From JAAYCI01 sp964370195 (GTDB lineage: Bacteria; Bacillota; Clostridia; Oscillospirales; Ruminococcaceae), in the NCBI GenBank assembly GCA_964370195.1, contig CAYJIH010000071.1, positions 1 to 6,400 of the forward strand: DNA of 6,400 nt, in the 5' to 3' direction. Positions 1-5,605 of this stretch are shown piece by piece. The notes beneath the pieces were generated by a model. That model saw nothing but the letters and a program-made list of their open reading frames with translations. It did no database searches and was not told where the DNA came from. A program made the position numbers and the translations under genes. The number at the start of each line of letters is the position of its first letter. Position 1 is the stretch's first letter.

Positions 1-440
1 ATAAGTTCGAGCTCACCATGCCCGTAAGCCGCACGGATGTGATAAAAGCAAGATACATTTCGTTTATGCTCTACATCCTCATTGGTTTTGTGATGGCCGC
101 TTGCAGCACCCTGCTGTTAGCTGCTACAAGCGGTGTTTTGGATATGGAAAGGGTGGGCTACGCCTTTGCTTTTGGTTTTGGTTTTGCCATTTTGTTGCCT
201 ACATTTTTGCACCCGATGATTTTATGGTTTGGTTCCGACAAGAATGAATATTTGCTTATCATCGCCGCTTTGTTGAGCTGGGGCGTGTTTTCCGGCACCG
301 GTGTGTCGCTTTCCCCGTTTTTGGTTGATTTTTCAAATGCCAATCTCCTGTTTAGAAGTGGCTATGTGGTGTTTGGCCTTTTGCTTTTTGTGGCCTCGTA
401 TTTTGTTTCCCTTGCCATTTATAGAAAAAAAGAGGTATAG
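1..440 (+). CDS. ABC-2 type transporter permease, C-terminal part (5'-truncated by window start)
   Basis: The reading frame is open from position 3 (AAG) to the TAG at 438-440, giving 145 residues. It continues in frame upstream of the ATG at 18, so that ATG is very likely internal and the true start lies outside the window. The visible part opens with a T-M-P-V-S-R-T-D stretch. This resembles the (S)LPVSR motif found in the cytoplasmic segment of small ABC-2 permeases of the ABC2_membrane_5 type, where it precedes the run of membrane helices. Four hydrophobic segments follow at roughly residues 20-42, 52-73, 82-99 and 118-138, ending in a basic tail (YRKKEV). Full-length relatives have about 200-215 residues, so some 60-70 are missing. 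By family this is the membrane half of an exporter that pairs with a separate ATPase. Its partner could be the ATPase at 521-1207 or one upstream of the window. The substrate is unknown. Confidence 0.8.
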   Translation, partial: KFELTMPVSRTDVIKARYISFMLYILIGFVMAACSTLLLAATSGVLDMERVGYAFAFGFGFAILLPTFLHPMILWFGSDKNEYLLIIAALLSWGVFSGTGVSLSPFLVDFSNANLLFRSGYVVFGLLLFVASYFVSLAIYRKKEV

Positions 441-511
441 TAAAGAGGTTATAGTAGAAAGAAGCGTCGTGAAAAATGCGGGGTACCCGGGGCAGGGTGT
501 GCCTCAAAAAT

Positions 512-516
512 GGAGG
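512..516 (+). promoter_or_regulatory. Shine-Dalgarno GGAGG that fixes the ATPase start
   Basis: GGAGG lies 4 nt before the ATG at 521. A longer in-frame ORF could begin at the ATG at 475-478, but the 15 extra residues (MRGTRGRVCLKNGGN) come from a G-rich stretch, do not resemble an ABC ATPase N-terminus, and would place this strong site inside the gene. The upstream 80-nt gap after the permease stop shows no convincing promoter. Confidence 0.8.
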
Positions 517-520
517 AAAC

Positions 521-1207
521 ATGAAACTTGTTTTAGAGAACGTTGTGAAATCGTATGAAAAAAAGCAAGTGCTGAAAGGGGCAACATTTTCCTTTGAAAA
601 AGGGAAAATCTATGCGCTTTTGGGACGCAACGGTTCGGGCAAGACCACCCTTTTTAACTGCATCAATGAGGATATACCCACTGATACAGGCAGTATTTTA
701 CTAGAGCAAGAGGGGAATTTTGCAGCGCTGTGTGCAGAAGATGTGGGCTATGTGTTGTCTACACCGTCGGTGCCGAGTTTTTTAACGGCGCGGGAGTTTA
801 TTCGCTTTTTTCTGGACATCAACCAAGAAAAAATTGAGCACGTACAAACGGCAGACGACTATTTGAGCCTTGTGGGCATTGCAGAAGAAGACCGAGACCG
901 CCTGCTTAAAGATTATTCGCTTGGCATGAAAAACAAAATACAAATGCTTGTGAATTTTATTGCAAAGCCCAAGGTATTACTCTTGGACGAGCCGCTCACC
1001 TCCTTTGATGTGGTGGTGGCGGATGAGATGAAACAGCTTTTGCGCTCGCTTAAAAACGACCATATCATTTTATTTTCAACGCATATTATGGAACTGGCAC
1101 TTGAATTGTGCGATGAGATTGTGATTTTATCGGGCGGAGTGCTGAAAGGCGTTGCCAAAGACAAGGACATCATCATCGAAACCTTGAGGAGGGATGGGGA
1201 TGATTAA
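521..1207 (+). CDS. ABC transporter ATP-binding protein (ABC-2 exporter type)
   Basis: This 228-residue cytoplasmic nucleotide-binding subunit would power an ABC-2 type exporter. The N-terminus (MKLVLENVVKSY) is the normal opening of a single NBD. Walker A is GRNGSGKTT at 35-43, the signature loop is degenerate (YSLGMKNK, 132-139), Walker B is VLLLDEP at 152-158, a D-loop-like SFD follows at 161-163, and the switch histidine is H188 in STHIME. The position where most NBDs carry the Q-loop glutamine reads YVLSTP (78-83), with serine at 81. The usual LSGGQ is also weakened, as is common in ABC-2 ATPases that read Y-S-x-G-M. Catalytic residues for ATP hydrolysis are otherwise intact. The gene is preceded by a good SD and its last 8 nt overlap the following membrane protein, so that protein is its most likely partner. 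Substrate unknown; the locus could export a lipid, peptide or antibiotic. Confidence 0.92.
   Translation: MKLVLENVVKSYEKKQVLKGATFSFEKGKIYALLGRNGSGKTTLFNCINEDIPTDTGSILLEQEGNFAALCAEDVGYVLSTPSVPSFLTAREFIRFFLDINQEKIEHVQTADDYLSLVGIAEEDRDRLLKDYSLGMKNKIQMLVNFIAKPKVLLLDEPLTSFDVVVADEMKQLLRSLKNDHIILFSTHIMELALELCDEIVILSGGVLKGVAKDKDIIIETLRRDGDD
1187..1192 (+). promoter_or_regulatory. Shine-Dalgarno AGGAGG deciding the start of the large membrane protein
   Basis: AGGAGG ends 1 nt before the ATG at 1194 but 7 nt before the in-frame ATG at 1200. Only the second spacing is normal for a bacterial ribosome, so the start at 1200 is preferred. The site lies inside the last codons of the ATPase gene, which fits translational coupling. 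Confidence 0.75.
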
Positions 1208-2786
1208 AACGGCAAAAGACCTGTTTTGGCTGCAAAAGACCTATCGCACAAACAGCATGCTTTATTATTTAAAACGCCTGCCCTTGCTCGGTCGTGTTTT
1301 TCCCTATTCCCTGTATGGCACATCGGTGCTGAAACAAGTATTCACCGTGTTGAGTGTGCCGGTTGAAATTGGAAAAATATTTGTATTTAAGGCGCTTTAC
1401 CTTTTCATCTTAAGCATGGTCGTAGGGAACCTTTCTCAAGTGGAGGGGGTTGTGCTTTCTGAAACGGATATTCTTTTAAACCTATTGTTGTTTTGCACGC
1501 TTGCGGGCGGCATAGCCAATTGCTTTGTGCTGGAGCCGAAAAAAGACCAAAGCTATGCCATTCTTTATATGCGCATGGATGCAAAACAGGTGGCGCTAAC
1601 GGGGCTATTTCAGTTTTTGCTTAGCAGTGTGCTGGGTTTTTTGCCCTTTTTTCTGTTGCTTCCCAGTTTGCGCGCCTTGGGATTTTTAAGCATCTTGGCA
1701 CTTTTCATCACTTCGCTGTCGGCAAAGCTTTTGGGTGGCGCCGTAAAGCTGCATTTGCGTGCCAGAAACAAAAACACAAAAATCGTGCAAGAAAGTTTTA
1801 AAGAGCTGTTTTTCAGTGCATTGGTAGCAGGCGCTGGGGGGCTTTTGGTGCTGCTGAACATCCGTGTTCAGCCGGTGGCAGCATTGGCTGTTGCTGTAGC
1901 ACTGGCGCTAGGCAGTGTTCCGGCCTTGCGTAGCCTTTTGCATTTTTCAGGCTACTTGCGTTTGTATAAAGAAATGTATGCACAATACGAAAGTACACTG
2001 CAAACAAAGGGCAATTCCAAAACGGCAAAGAAAACGGTGGCCGCAAATTACATTGAAAACGAAGGGGAAGTGCTCAGCAATAAAAAGGGGTATGCCCTGC
2101 TTTCCGATTGCTTTATGAAGCGGCACAAAAAATTATTGTCTCGCTTTTCAAAGCGTGTTGTCCTGATTGAGCTGGCCGCATTGCTGGTGGCTGTTTTGGC
2201 GTGTTTTTTTGTTCCGGAAGCGGCACAAATTGCAAACGAAAATGTGGTGAATGTGCTGCCGCTGTTCACCTATCTTTTATATTTTTTAAACTGTGGCGAG
2301 CGCACGGTGAAAATCCTGTTTATGAACTGCGACAGCGAGATGCTTAGCTATCGGTTTTATCGTCTTCCCAAGGCGGTTTTGGAAATGTTTACCTTGCGCT
2401 TAAAGGCGCTGGTGTGCATGGACTGGCTGCAAAGCTTGCCGCTTGCTTTGGCTTTGCCTTTGGTGTTGTTTGTTTCGGGCGGCACCGAAAACCCTAGCGA
2501 ATATTTCATTTTATTCATCAGTATCATGGCGCTTTCCACCTTTTTCAGCGTGCACAACCTGGTTATTTATTACTTGTTCCAACCGTATAACAAAGAAGTG
2601 GAAATGAAAAATCCCATTTATTCCATCATCAAAGCTGTCACTTATGCGGCCTGTTTTGTTCTTATGCAAACAAACCCACCATTTGCGGTTTTTGGCGTGG
2701 CGGTTGGTGTGTTTTGTTTTGCGTATCTTCTCATTTCCCTGCCTTTGGCTTACCGCATCGCACCGAAAACATTTAAACTGAAATGA
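1200..2786 (+). CDS. Large polytopic membrane protein, putative ABC exporter permease
   Basis: This 528-residue protein has about twelve hydrophobic segments: roughly residues 59-77, 90-111, 133-153, 160-180, 203-221, 225-246, then 320-338, 346-364, 409-427, 434-458, 474-490 and 496-518. A polar, lysine-rich stretch (about 247-318) separates the two sets of six, so the protein looks like two membrane halves joined by a cytoplasmic linker. The first 58 residues are basic and not hydrophobic, with no signal peptide. The start at 1200 is chosen from SD spacing; the ATG at 1194 would add only two residues. It overlaps the ATPase gene by 8 nt, the usual sign of a co-translated NBD/permease pair. 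I see no FtsX or peptidase motif. It may belong to the group annotated as putative ABC exporter (about 530 residues), but I place it from topology and context, not from a motif. Substrate unknown. Confidence 0.7.
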   Translation: MIKTAKDLFWLQKTYRTNSMLYYLKRLPLLGRVFPYSLYGTSVLKQVFTVLSVPVEIGKIFVFKALYLFILSMVVGNLSQVEGVVLSETDILLNLLLFCTLAGGIANCFVLEPKKDQSYAILYMRMDAKQVALTGLFQFLLSSVLGFLPFFLLLPSLRALGFLSILALFITSLSAKLLGGAVKLHLRARNKNTKIVQESFKELFFSALVAGAGGLLVLLNIRVQPVAALAVAVALALGSVPALRSLLHFSGYLRLYKEMYAQYESTLQTKGNSKTAKKTVAANYIENEGEVLSNKKGYALLSDCFMKRHKKLLSRFSKRVVLIELAALLVAVLACFFVPEAAQIANENVVNVLPLFTYLLYFLNCGERTVKILFMNCDSEMLSYRFYRLPKAVLEMFTLRLKALVCMDWLQSLPLALALPLVLFVSGGTENPSEYFILFISIMALSTFFSVHNLVIYYLFQPYNKEVEMKNPIYSIIKAVTYAACFVLMQTNPPFAVFGVAVGVFCFAYLLISLPLAYRIAPKTFKLK

Positions 2787-2793
2787 GGCGAAA

Positions 2794-2985
2794 ATGAACG
2801 GACAAAATCGTAAAGATATAAAGATAGGCGCACACGTGAAAATTGTGCTAAAGGCCGATCAACGTACGGGAAAACTTACCGAAGGTGTGGTGGCAAAGCT
2901 ACTTACCAAAAGCGGCACCCATCCTCATGGCATCAAGGTGATGCTGGAGGATGGGCAGGTGGGCAGAGTGCGGGAAATTCTGTGA
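2794..2985 (+). CDS. ywbE: YwbE family protein (DUF2196)
   Basis: This is a small soluble protein of 63 residues, the full length for this family. It carries the family's hallmark central and C-terminal sequence: a D-Q-R-T-G-K-L-T stretch at about 22-29, THPHGIKV at 42-49 and LEDGQVGRV at 51-59. It closely resembles Bacillus subtilis YwbE as I remember it. The biochemical role is not established. The short basic, glycine-containing strand pattern would suit a small beta-barrel, but that is inference. The SD (GAGG, 2785-2788) overlaps the TGA stop of the large membrane protein and lies 5 nt before the ATG, so its translation is probably coupled to the upstream gene. No functional link to the exporter or to the Bce module is evident from sequence. 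Confidence 0.93.
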   Translation: MNGQNRKDIKIGAHVKIVLKADQRTGKLTEGVVAKLLTKSGTHPHGIKVMLEDGQVGRVREIL

Positions 2986-3024
2986 TTGCAAACAAAACTG
3001 CGCTGTGGGCATGGATAAGGGTGG

Positions 3025-3056
3025 AGCAATCTGCGTACAGTGCGTGGCAGATTGTT
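3025..3056 (+). terminator. Stem-loop between ywbE and bceR, possible weak terminator or attenuator
   Basis: CAATCTGC (3027-3034) and GCAGATTG (3047-3054) form a perfect 8-bp inverted repeat, extended outward by a G-U and an A-U pair to 10 bp, with a 12-nt loop. A moderately T-rich tail (GTTTTG, 3057-3062) follows. The stem is not GC-rich at its base and the T run is broken by G, so termination would be inefficient. It lies only 29 nt before the bceR start, so it could equally be a 5'-UTR attenuator or a protein-binding palindrome. The surrounding 99-nt gap (2986-3084) shows no recognisable sigma-A promoter. Confidence 0.35.
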
Positions 3057-3084
3057 GTTTTGCATGAAAGTGAGTGAAAACCAT

Positions 3085-3756
3085 ATGTATAAAATTATGA
3101 TTGTAGAGGATGATGCCAATATCGCCGCTTTAATAAAAGAACAGCTGCTAAGCTGGGATTTTGAAGTGGTGTGTGCTTCGGACTTTAAAGATGTCTTGGC
3201 GCTATTTTCAAGCGAAATGCCACATCTTGTTTTGCTGGATATTTCGCTGCCGTTTTTTAGCGGCTATCATTGGTGCGAGCAAATTCGAAAGATAAGCAAG
3301 GTGCCAATCCTTTTCATCTCCTCGGCTTCCGACAATATGAACATCGTGATGGCCATCAGCCTTGGGGCCGACGATTTTGTGGCAAAACCGTTTGACACAG
3401 AGGTGCTGATAGCAAAAATAAAAGCATTGCTGCGTAGGTCCTATGATTTTGTACAGGAGGCAAAGGTGCTTCAGCATAACCAGGTTTTTTTAAACACAAG
3501 CGATTGTTCTCTGCGCTACGGCGAGCACAGGCTGGAGCTGACGAAAAACGAACACAAGGTGTTGCTTTCTCTGTTTCAAAACAAACAAAAGGTGGTAAGC
3601 CGAGAAAAATTGATGGAAATCCTTTGGCAAACCGATAGCTTTGTGGACGACAATACGCTTACCGTTAACATCAACCGGCTGAGAAAAAAACTGGATGCCA
3701 TTGGCCTTTCCGGTTTCATCACCACAAAATTCGGCGAGGGGTATTTAATACAATGA
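3085..3756 (+). CDS. bceR: BceR-type response regulator (OmpR/PhoB family)
   Basis: This 223-residue transcription factor is phosphorylated by the adjacent BceS-type kinase. The receiver domain (about 1-117) has the acidic pocket E8-D9-D10, phosphoacceptor D52 (in LLDISLP), the switch serine S80 and conserved K101 in AKPFD. The winged-helix domain (about 128-223) carries ELTKNEHKVL, VSREKLMEILW and the recognition helix DDNTLTVNINRLRKKL (188-203), ending with GEGYLIQ. The GYHWC segment (60-64) and LGADDFVAKPF are typical of BceR. In the family the regulator activates the ABC transporter genes of its own module, and a fitting operator is seen at 4721-4738. The start is chosen as MYKIMIVEDD, the family's usual N-terminus. 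In-frame ATGs at 3040 and 3064 would add 15 or 7 unrelated residues. The SD at 3085 is weak (AAAGTGAG, 3067-3074). The stop overlaps the kinase start as ATGA. Confidence 0.95.
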   Translation: MYKIMIVEDDANIAALIKEQLLSWDFEVVCASDFKDVLALFSSEMPHLVLLDISLPFFSGYHWCEQIRKISKVPILFISSASDNMNIVMAISLGADDFVAKPFDTEVLIAKIKALLRRSYDFVQEAKVLQHNQVFLNTSDCSLRYGEHRLELTKNEHKVLLSLFQNKQKVVSREKLMEILWQTDSFVDDNTLTVNINRLRKKLDAIGLSGFITTKFGEGYLIQ

Positions 3757-4736
3757 GTTTGATGGTTGCTTATTTAAAAGAAAAGCGCTTTGTATTTTTG
3801 GGAAACTTTTTGATGTATGTTTTTTTCACGGTATCTTTTTATCTGTATCAACTGCCGCTTGCGGCGGTTTTTTATCCCTATCTTGTGTGTGTTGCAGTGG
3901 GGTTGGTTTTTGTTGTTTTCGATTTCAGGCGGTTTAAAAATAAGCATCATATCCTCCGAAATTTAAAACAAAACATTGAGATTACAAATGAAATCGATTT
4001 TGTTCCCCGTACTGTTTTAGAAAATGATTGTATTGAAATCATATACAATTTACTGAAACAACGCCGGTGTATGCAAGATGACTTTACAGCGAAATATACA
4101 GACATGACACAGTACTATACAGTGTGGGTTCATCAAATCAAAACACCGATTGCCGCCATGCGCCTCATGCTACAAAATGAGGACAGCGGCCTATCGCGAA
4201 AACTCAGCACAGATCTCTTTCGAATTGAACGCTATGTGCAAATGGTGATGGTTTATCTTCGTGCCCATGCCGATTCCACCGATTATTTGTTTACAAAATG
4301 CTCTTTAGACACCATCATAAAACAGGCGGTGAAAAGTTTTAGCACCGAATTTATAGAAAAAAAGATAGCCCTCCACTACCAGTCGATAGAGCAATCTGTG
4401 ATGACAGATGAGAAGTGGTTTTTGTTTTTGCTTGAGCAAATCATTTCCAATGCCCTAAAATACACGCAAAAGGGAAGCGTACAAATTTACCAAAACGGGG
4501 AAGGGGCTTTGTGTATTGAAGATAGCGGCATGGGTATTGCCGCAGAAGACCTGCCGCGTATCTTTGAAAACGGATATACCGGCACCATTGGTCGTATCGA
4601 CAAAAAGTCCAGTGGCATTGGGCTTTATCTTTGCAAAACTGTTTCTGATAAGTTGAATATAAAACTATCAGCACAGTCGGTGGTGGGAAAAGGGACAACG
4701 ATGAAACTGGGGCTTCGAAATCTTACAAACATGTAA
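3753..4736 (+). CDS. bceS: BceS-type intramembrane-sensing histidine kinase
   Basis: This 327-residue sensor kinase has two N-terminal membrane helices (about 12-33 and 38-57) joined by only a few residues, so there is no extracellular sensor domain. That is the hallmark of intramembrane-sensing kinases, which in the Bce family receive their signal from the BceAB transporter. The dimerisation/phosphoacceptor region has H127 in WVHQIKTPI. The ATPase domain shows the N box (EQIISNALKYT, N233), G1 (DSGMGI, 257-262), F box (FENGYTG, 271-277) and G2 (SSGIGLYLC, 286-294). All catalytic elements are intact and the length is normal for BceS. The start is the ATG at 3753 in the ATGA overlap with bceR, with GAGGGG at 3736-3741 as ribosome site; ATG 3762 is a weaker alternative. 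The last codons are written in the bceAB operator. Confidence 0.95.
   Translation: MSLMVAYLKEKRFVFLGNFLMYVFFTVSFYLYQLPLAAVFYPYLVCVAVGLVFVVFDFRRFKNKHHILRNLKQNIEITNEIDFVPRTVLENDCIEIIYNLLKQRRCMQDDFTAKYTDMTQYYTVWVHQIKTPIAAMRLMLQNEDSGLSRKLSTDLFRIERYVQMVMVYLRAHADSTDYLFTKCSLDTIIKQAVKSFSTEFIEKKIALHYQSIEQSVMTDEKWFLFLLEQIISNALKYTQKGSVQIYQNGEGALCIEDSGMGIAAEDLPRIFENGYTGTIGRIDKKSSGIGLYLCKTVSDKLNIKLSAQSVVGKGTTMKLGLRNLTNM
3850..3873 (+). terminator. Terminator-like hairpin inside bceS
   Basis: AACTGCCG (3850-3857) pairs with CGGCGGTT (3862-3869) to give an 8-bp, GC-rich stem with one G-U pair. The loop is CTTG, closed by a G-C pair, which makes a G(CUUG)C stable tetraloop. A run of six T (3868-3873) begins at the foot of the stem. 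These are the features of an intrinsic terminator on the coding strand. It lies about 100 nt into the kinase gene, at the codons joining the two membrane helices (residues 33-40). It might be a chance product of the codons for LPLAA followed by Phe-Tyr, or it might reduce read-through into the rest of the operon. Confidence 0.35.
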
Positions 4737-4738
4737 GA
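4721..4738 (+). promoter_or_regulatory. BceR operator, perfect 7-4-7 inverted repeat
   Basis: TCTTACA-AACA-TGTAAGA is a perfect inverted repeat with 7-nt arms and a 4-nt spacer. It contains TTACA-N4-TGTAA, an exact fit to the consensus TnACA-N4-TGTAA described for BceR-like regulators. By eye it is the only such match in the window, and it sits where the family puts it, between the kinase and ATPase genes upstream of bceAB. It overlaps the final codons and stop of bceS. Its centre is about 65-75 bp upstream of the transcription start inferred for bceA, suitable for an activator site. Confidence 0.82.
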
Positions 4739-4752
4739 AGTGACGATGAAAA

Positions 4753-4758
4753 TGTAAG
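4753..4758 (+). promoter_or_regulatory. Candidate secondary BceR half-site
   Basis: TGTAAG recurs here exactly 21 bp, or two DNA helical turns, after the same half-site in the main operator (4732-4737). The left arm expected for a full palindrome is not recognisable. In Bacillus subtilis, BceR and PsdR promoters need a low-affinity secondary site beyond a linker from the main site. This half-site is in the right place for that role, which is inference. Confidence 0.45.
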
Positions 4759-4781
4759 GAGAAGCGATGGAGAGGGCACGA

Positions 4782-4797
4782 CATAATCTGCTATCAT
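4782..4797 (+). promoter_or_regulatory. Probable bceAB promoter -10 region
   Basis: TG-C-TATCAT at 4789-4797 is an extended -10 element, and CATAAT at 4782-4787 is an alternative -10. Neither has a recognisable TTGACA-like -35 at the proper distance; that stretch is purine-rich. A weak core promoter with missing -35 is what an activator-dependent bceA promoter should look like, with the BceR operator just upstream. The transcription start would be near 4794-4804, giving a leader of about 40-50 nt. Confidence 0.5.
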
Positions 4798-4830
4798 CAT
4801 GTTATTCCCAAACGAGTATGCGAGAAAAAG

Positions 4831-4836
4831 AGGAGA
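4831..4836 (+). promoter_or_regulatory. Shine-Dalgarno AGGAGA deciding the bceA start
   Basis: AGGAGA lies 7 nt before the ATG at 4844 but only 1 nt before the in-frame ATG at 4838. The longer in-frame start at 4799 has no ribosome site and would add 15 residues unlike the family. The start at 4844 gives the family's usual length of about 253 residues. Confidence 0.8.
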
Positions 4837-4843
4837 TATGAGG

Positions 4844-5605
4844 ATGAGTATTTTGCAGATTAACGGACTTCAAAAGGTATACGCTTCCCGTTTTGGCTTA
4901 AACAAAGTGGAGGCGCTCAAAAATGTGAATTTTTCTGTAGAGCGCGGCGAGTACATAGCCATTATGGGCGAATCGGGCTCCGGTAAAACCACGCTTTTGA
5001 ACATTTTGGCAGGGCTGGATAGGCCAACAAACGGCACGGTTTTGCTGGAATCAAGAGACATCACCAAAATAAAGGACGCAGCTCTGTCCACCTTTCGTCG
5101 CGAAAACCTTGGTTTTGTGTTTCAGGATTTCAACCTGCTGGATACCTTCAATTTAAAAGACAACATTTTTTTGCCACTGGTACTCTGCGGAAAATCCCAT
5201 AGCGAGATGGAAAAACGCCTTGTACCCATTGCAGAAGATCTTGGCATCACACAGCTGCTTTCGAAATATCCTTATGAAGTGTCTGGCGGGCAAAAACAAC
5301 GTGCCGCCATTGCAAGGGCGCTTATTACCCATCCAAAACTTATTTTGGCAGACGAGCCCACCGGCGCGCTCGATTCAAAAGCCTCCGATGAGCTTTTACA
5401 GCTGTTTTCACACATCAACCAAAAAGGGCAAACCGTTTTGATGGTAACGCACTCTGCCAAAGCGGCCAGCAATGCAAACTGTGTGCTGTTTATTAAAGAC
5501 GGTGAAGTGTTTCACCAAATTTATCGCGGCACGGCCACAAACGAGGAACTGCACCAAAAAATAAGCGATACCCTTACCCTGCTGTCCAAAGGGGGTGTAC
5601 GCTGA
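4844..5605 (+). CDS. bceA: BceA-type ABC transporter ATP-binding protein
   Basis: This 253-residue nucleotide-binding subunit is of the MacB/LolD-like class used by peptide-antibiotic resistance transporters (BceA, PsdA, VraD). Motifs are complete: Walker A GESGSGKTT (42-50), Q-loop Q94 in FVFQDFNLL, signature VSGGQKQR (146-153), Walker B LILADEPT (166-173), D-loop GALD (174-177) and switch H203 in MVTHS. The FNLLD segment and the tail after KDGEV are typical of the family. Its ATP hydrolysis would drive the BceB-type permease encoded next, to release cell-wall precursors from bound peptide antibiotics at the membrane and to generate the signal passed to BceS. The stop overlaps the permease start as TGATG, so the two are co-translated. 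The gene lies 107 nt after bceS, behind the BceR operator and a probable promoter. Confidence 0.95.
   Translation: MSILQINGLQKVYASRFGLNKVEALKNVNFSVERGEYIAIMGESGSGKTTLLNILAGLDRPTNGTVLLESRDITKIKDAALSTFRRENLGFVFQDFNLLDTFNLKDNIFLPLVLCGKSHSEMEKRLVPIAEDLGITQLLSKYPYEVSGGQKQRAAIARALITHPKLILADEPTGALDSKASDELLQLFSHINQKGQTVLMVTHSAKAASNANCVLFIKDGEVFHQIYRGTATNEELHQKISDTLTLLSKGGVR

Noticed and set aside
481..505. G-rich stretch holding GGGTACCC and CCCGGG, which resembles a cloning polylinker, plus a small hairpin (GGGGCA / TGCCTC).
   Set aside because: Only about 11 bases match a KpnI-SmaI polylinker core and the flanks do not continue the match. The stretch runs smoothly into a normal ribosome site. The 6-bp hairpin has no T run, so it is neither vector sequence nor a terminator.
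913..1176. Antisense ORF over the first ATPase, and similar minus-strand ORFs across the window.
   Set aside because: They mirror strong sense genes with clear motifs, have no ribosome sites or recognisable domains, and are shadows.
3011..3067. An 18-codon ORF before bceR encoding a cysteine-rich peptide (four Cys).
   Set aside because: It has no proper ribosome site, overlaps the inverted repeat that explains the sequence better, and is short enough to be chance.
3040..3084. Extended N-terminus of the response regulator from the ATG at 3040.
   Set aside because: The added residues fall in the intergenic hairpin region and do not resemble any receiver domain; MYKIMIVEDD is the normal start.
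2986..3084. A sigma-A promoter for bceR, starting from TTGCAA at 2986-2991.
   Set aside because: No acceptable -10 lies at 16-19 bp; the best candidate (GATAAG, 3014-3019) is 22 bp away. I do not call a promoter.
5511..5526. Small inverted repeat GGTGAA-GTGT-TTCACC near the end of bceA.
   Set aside because: Six base pairs inside coding sequence with no T run; expected by chance.
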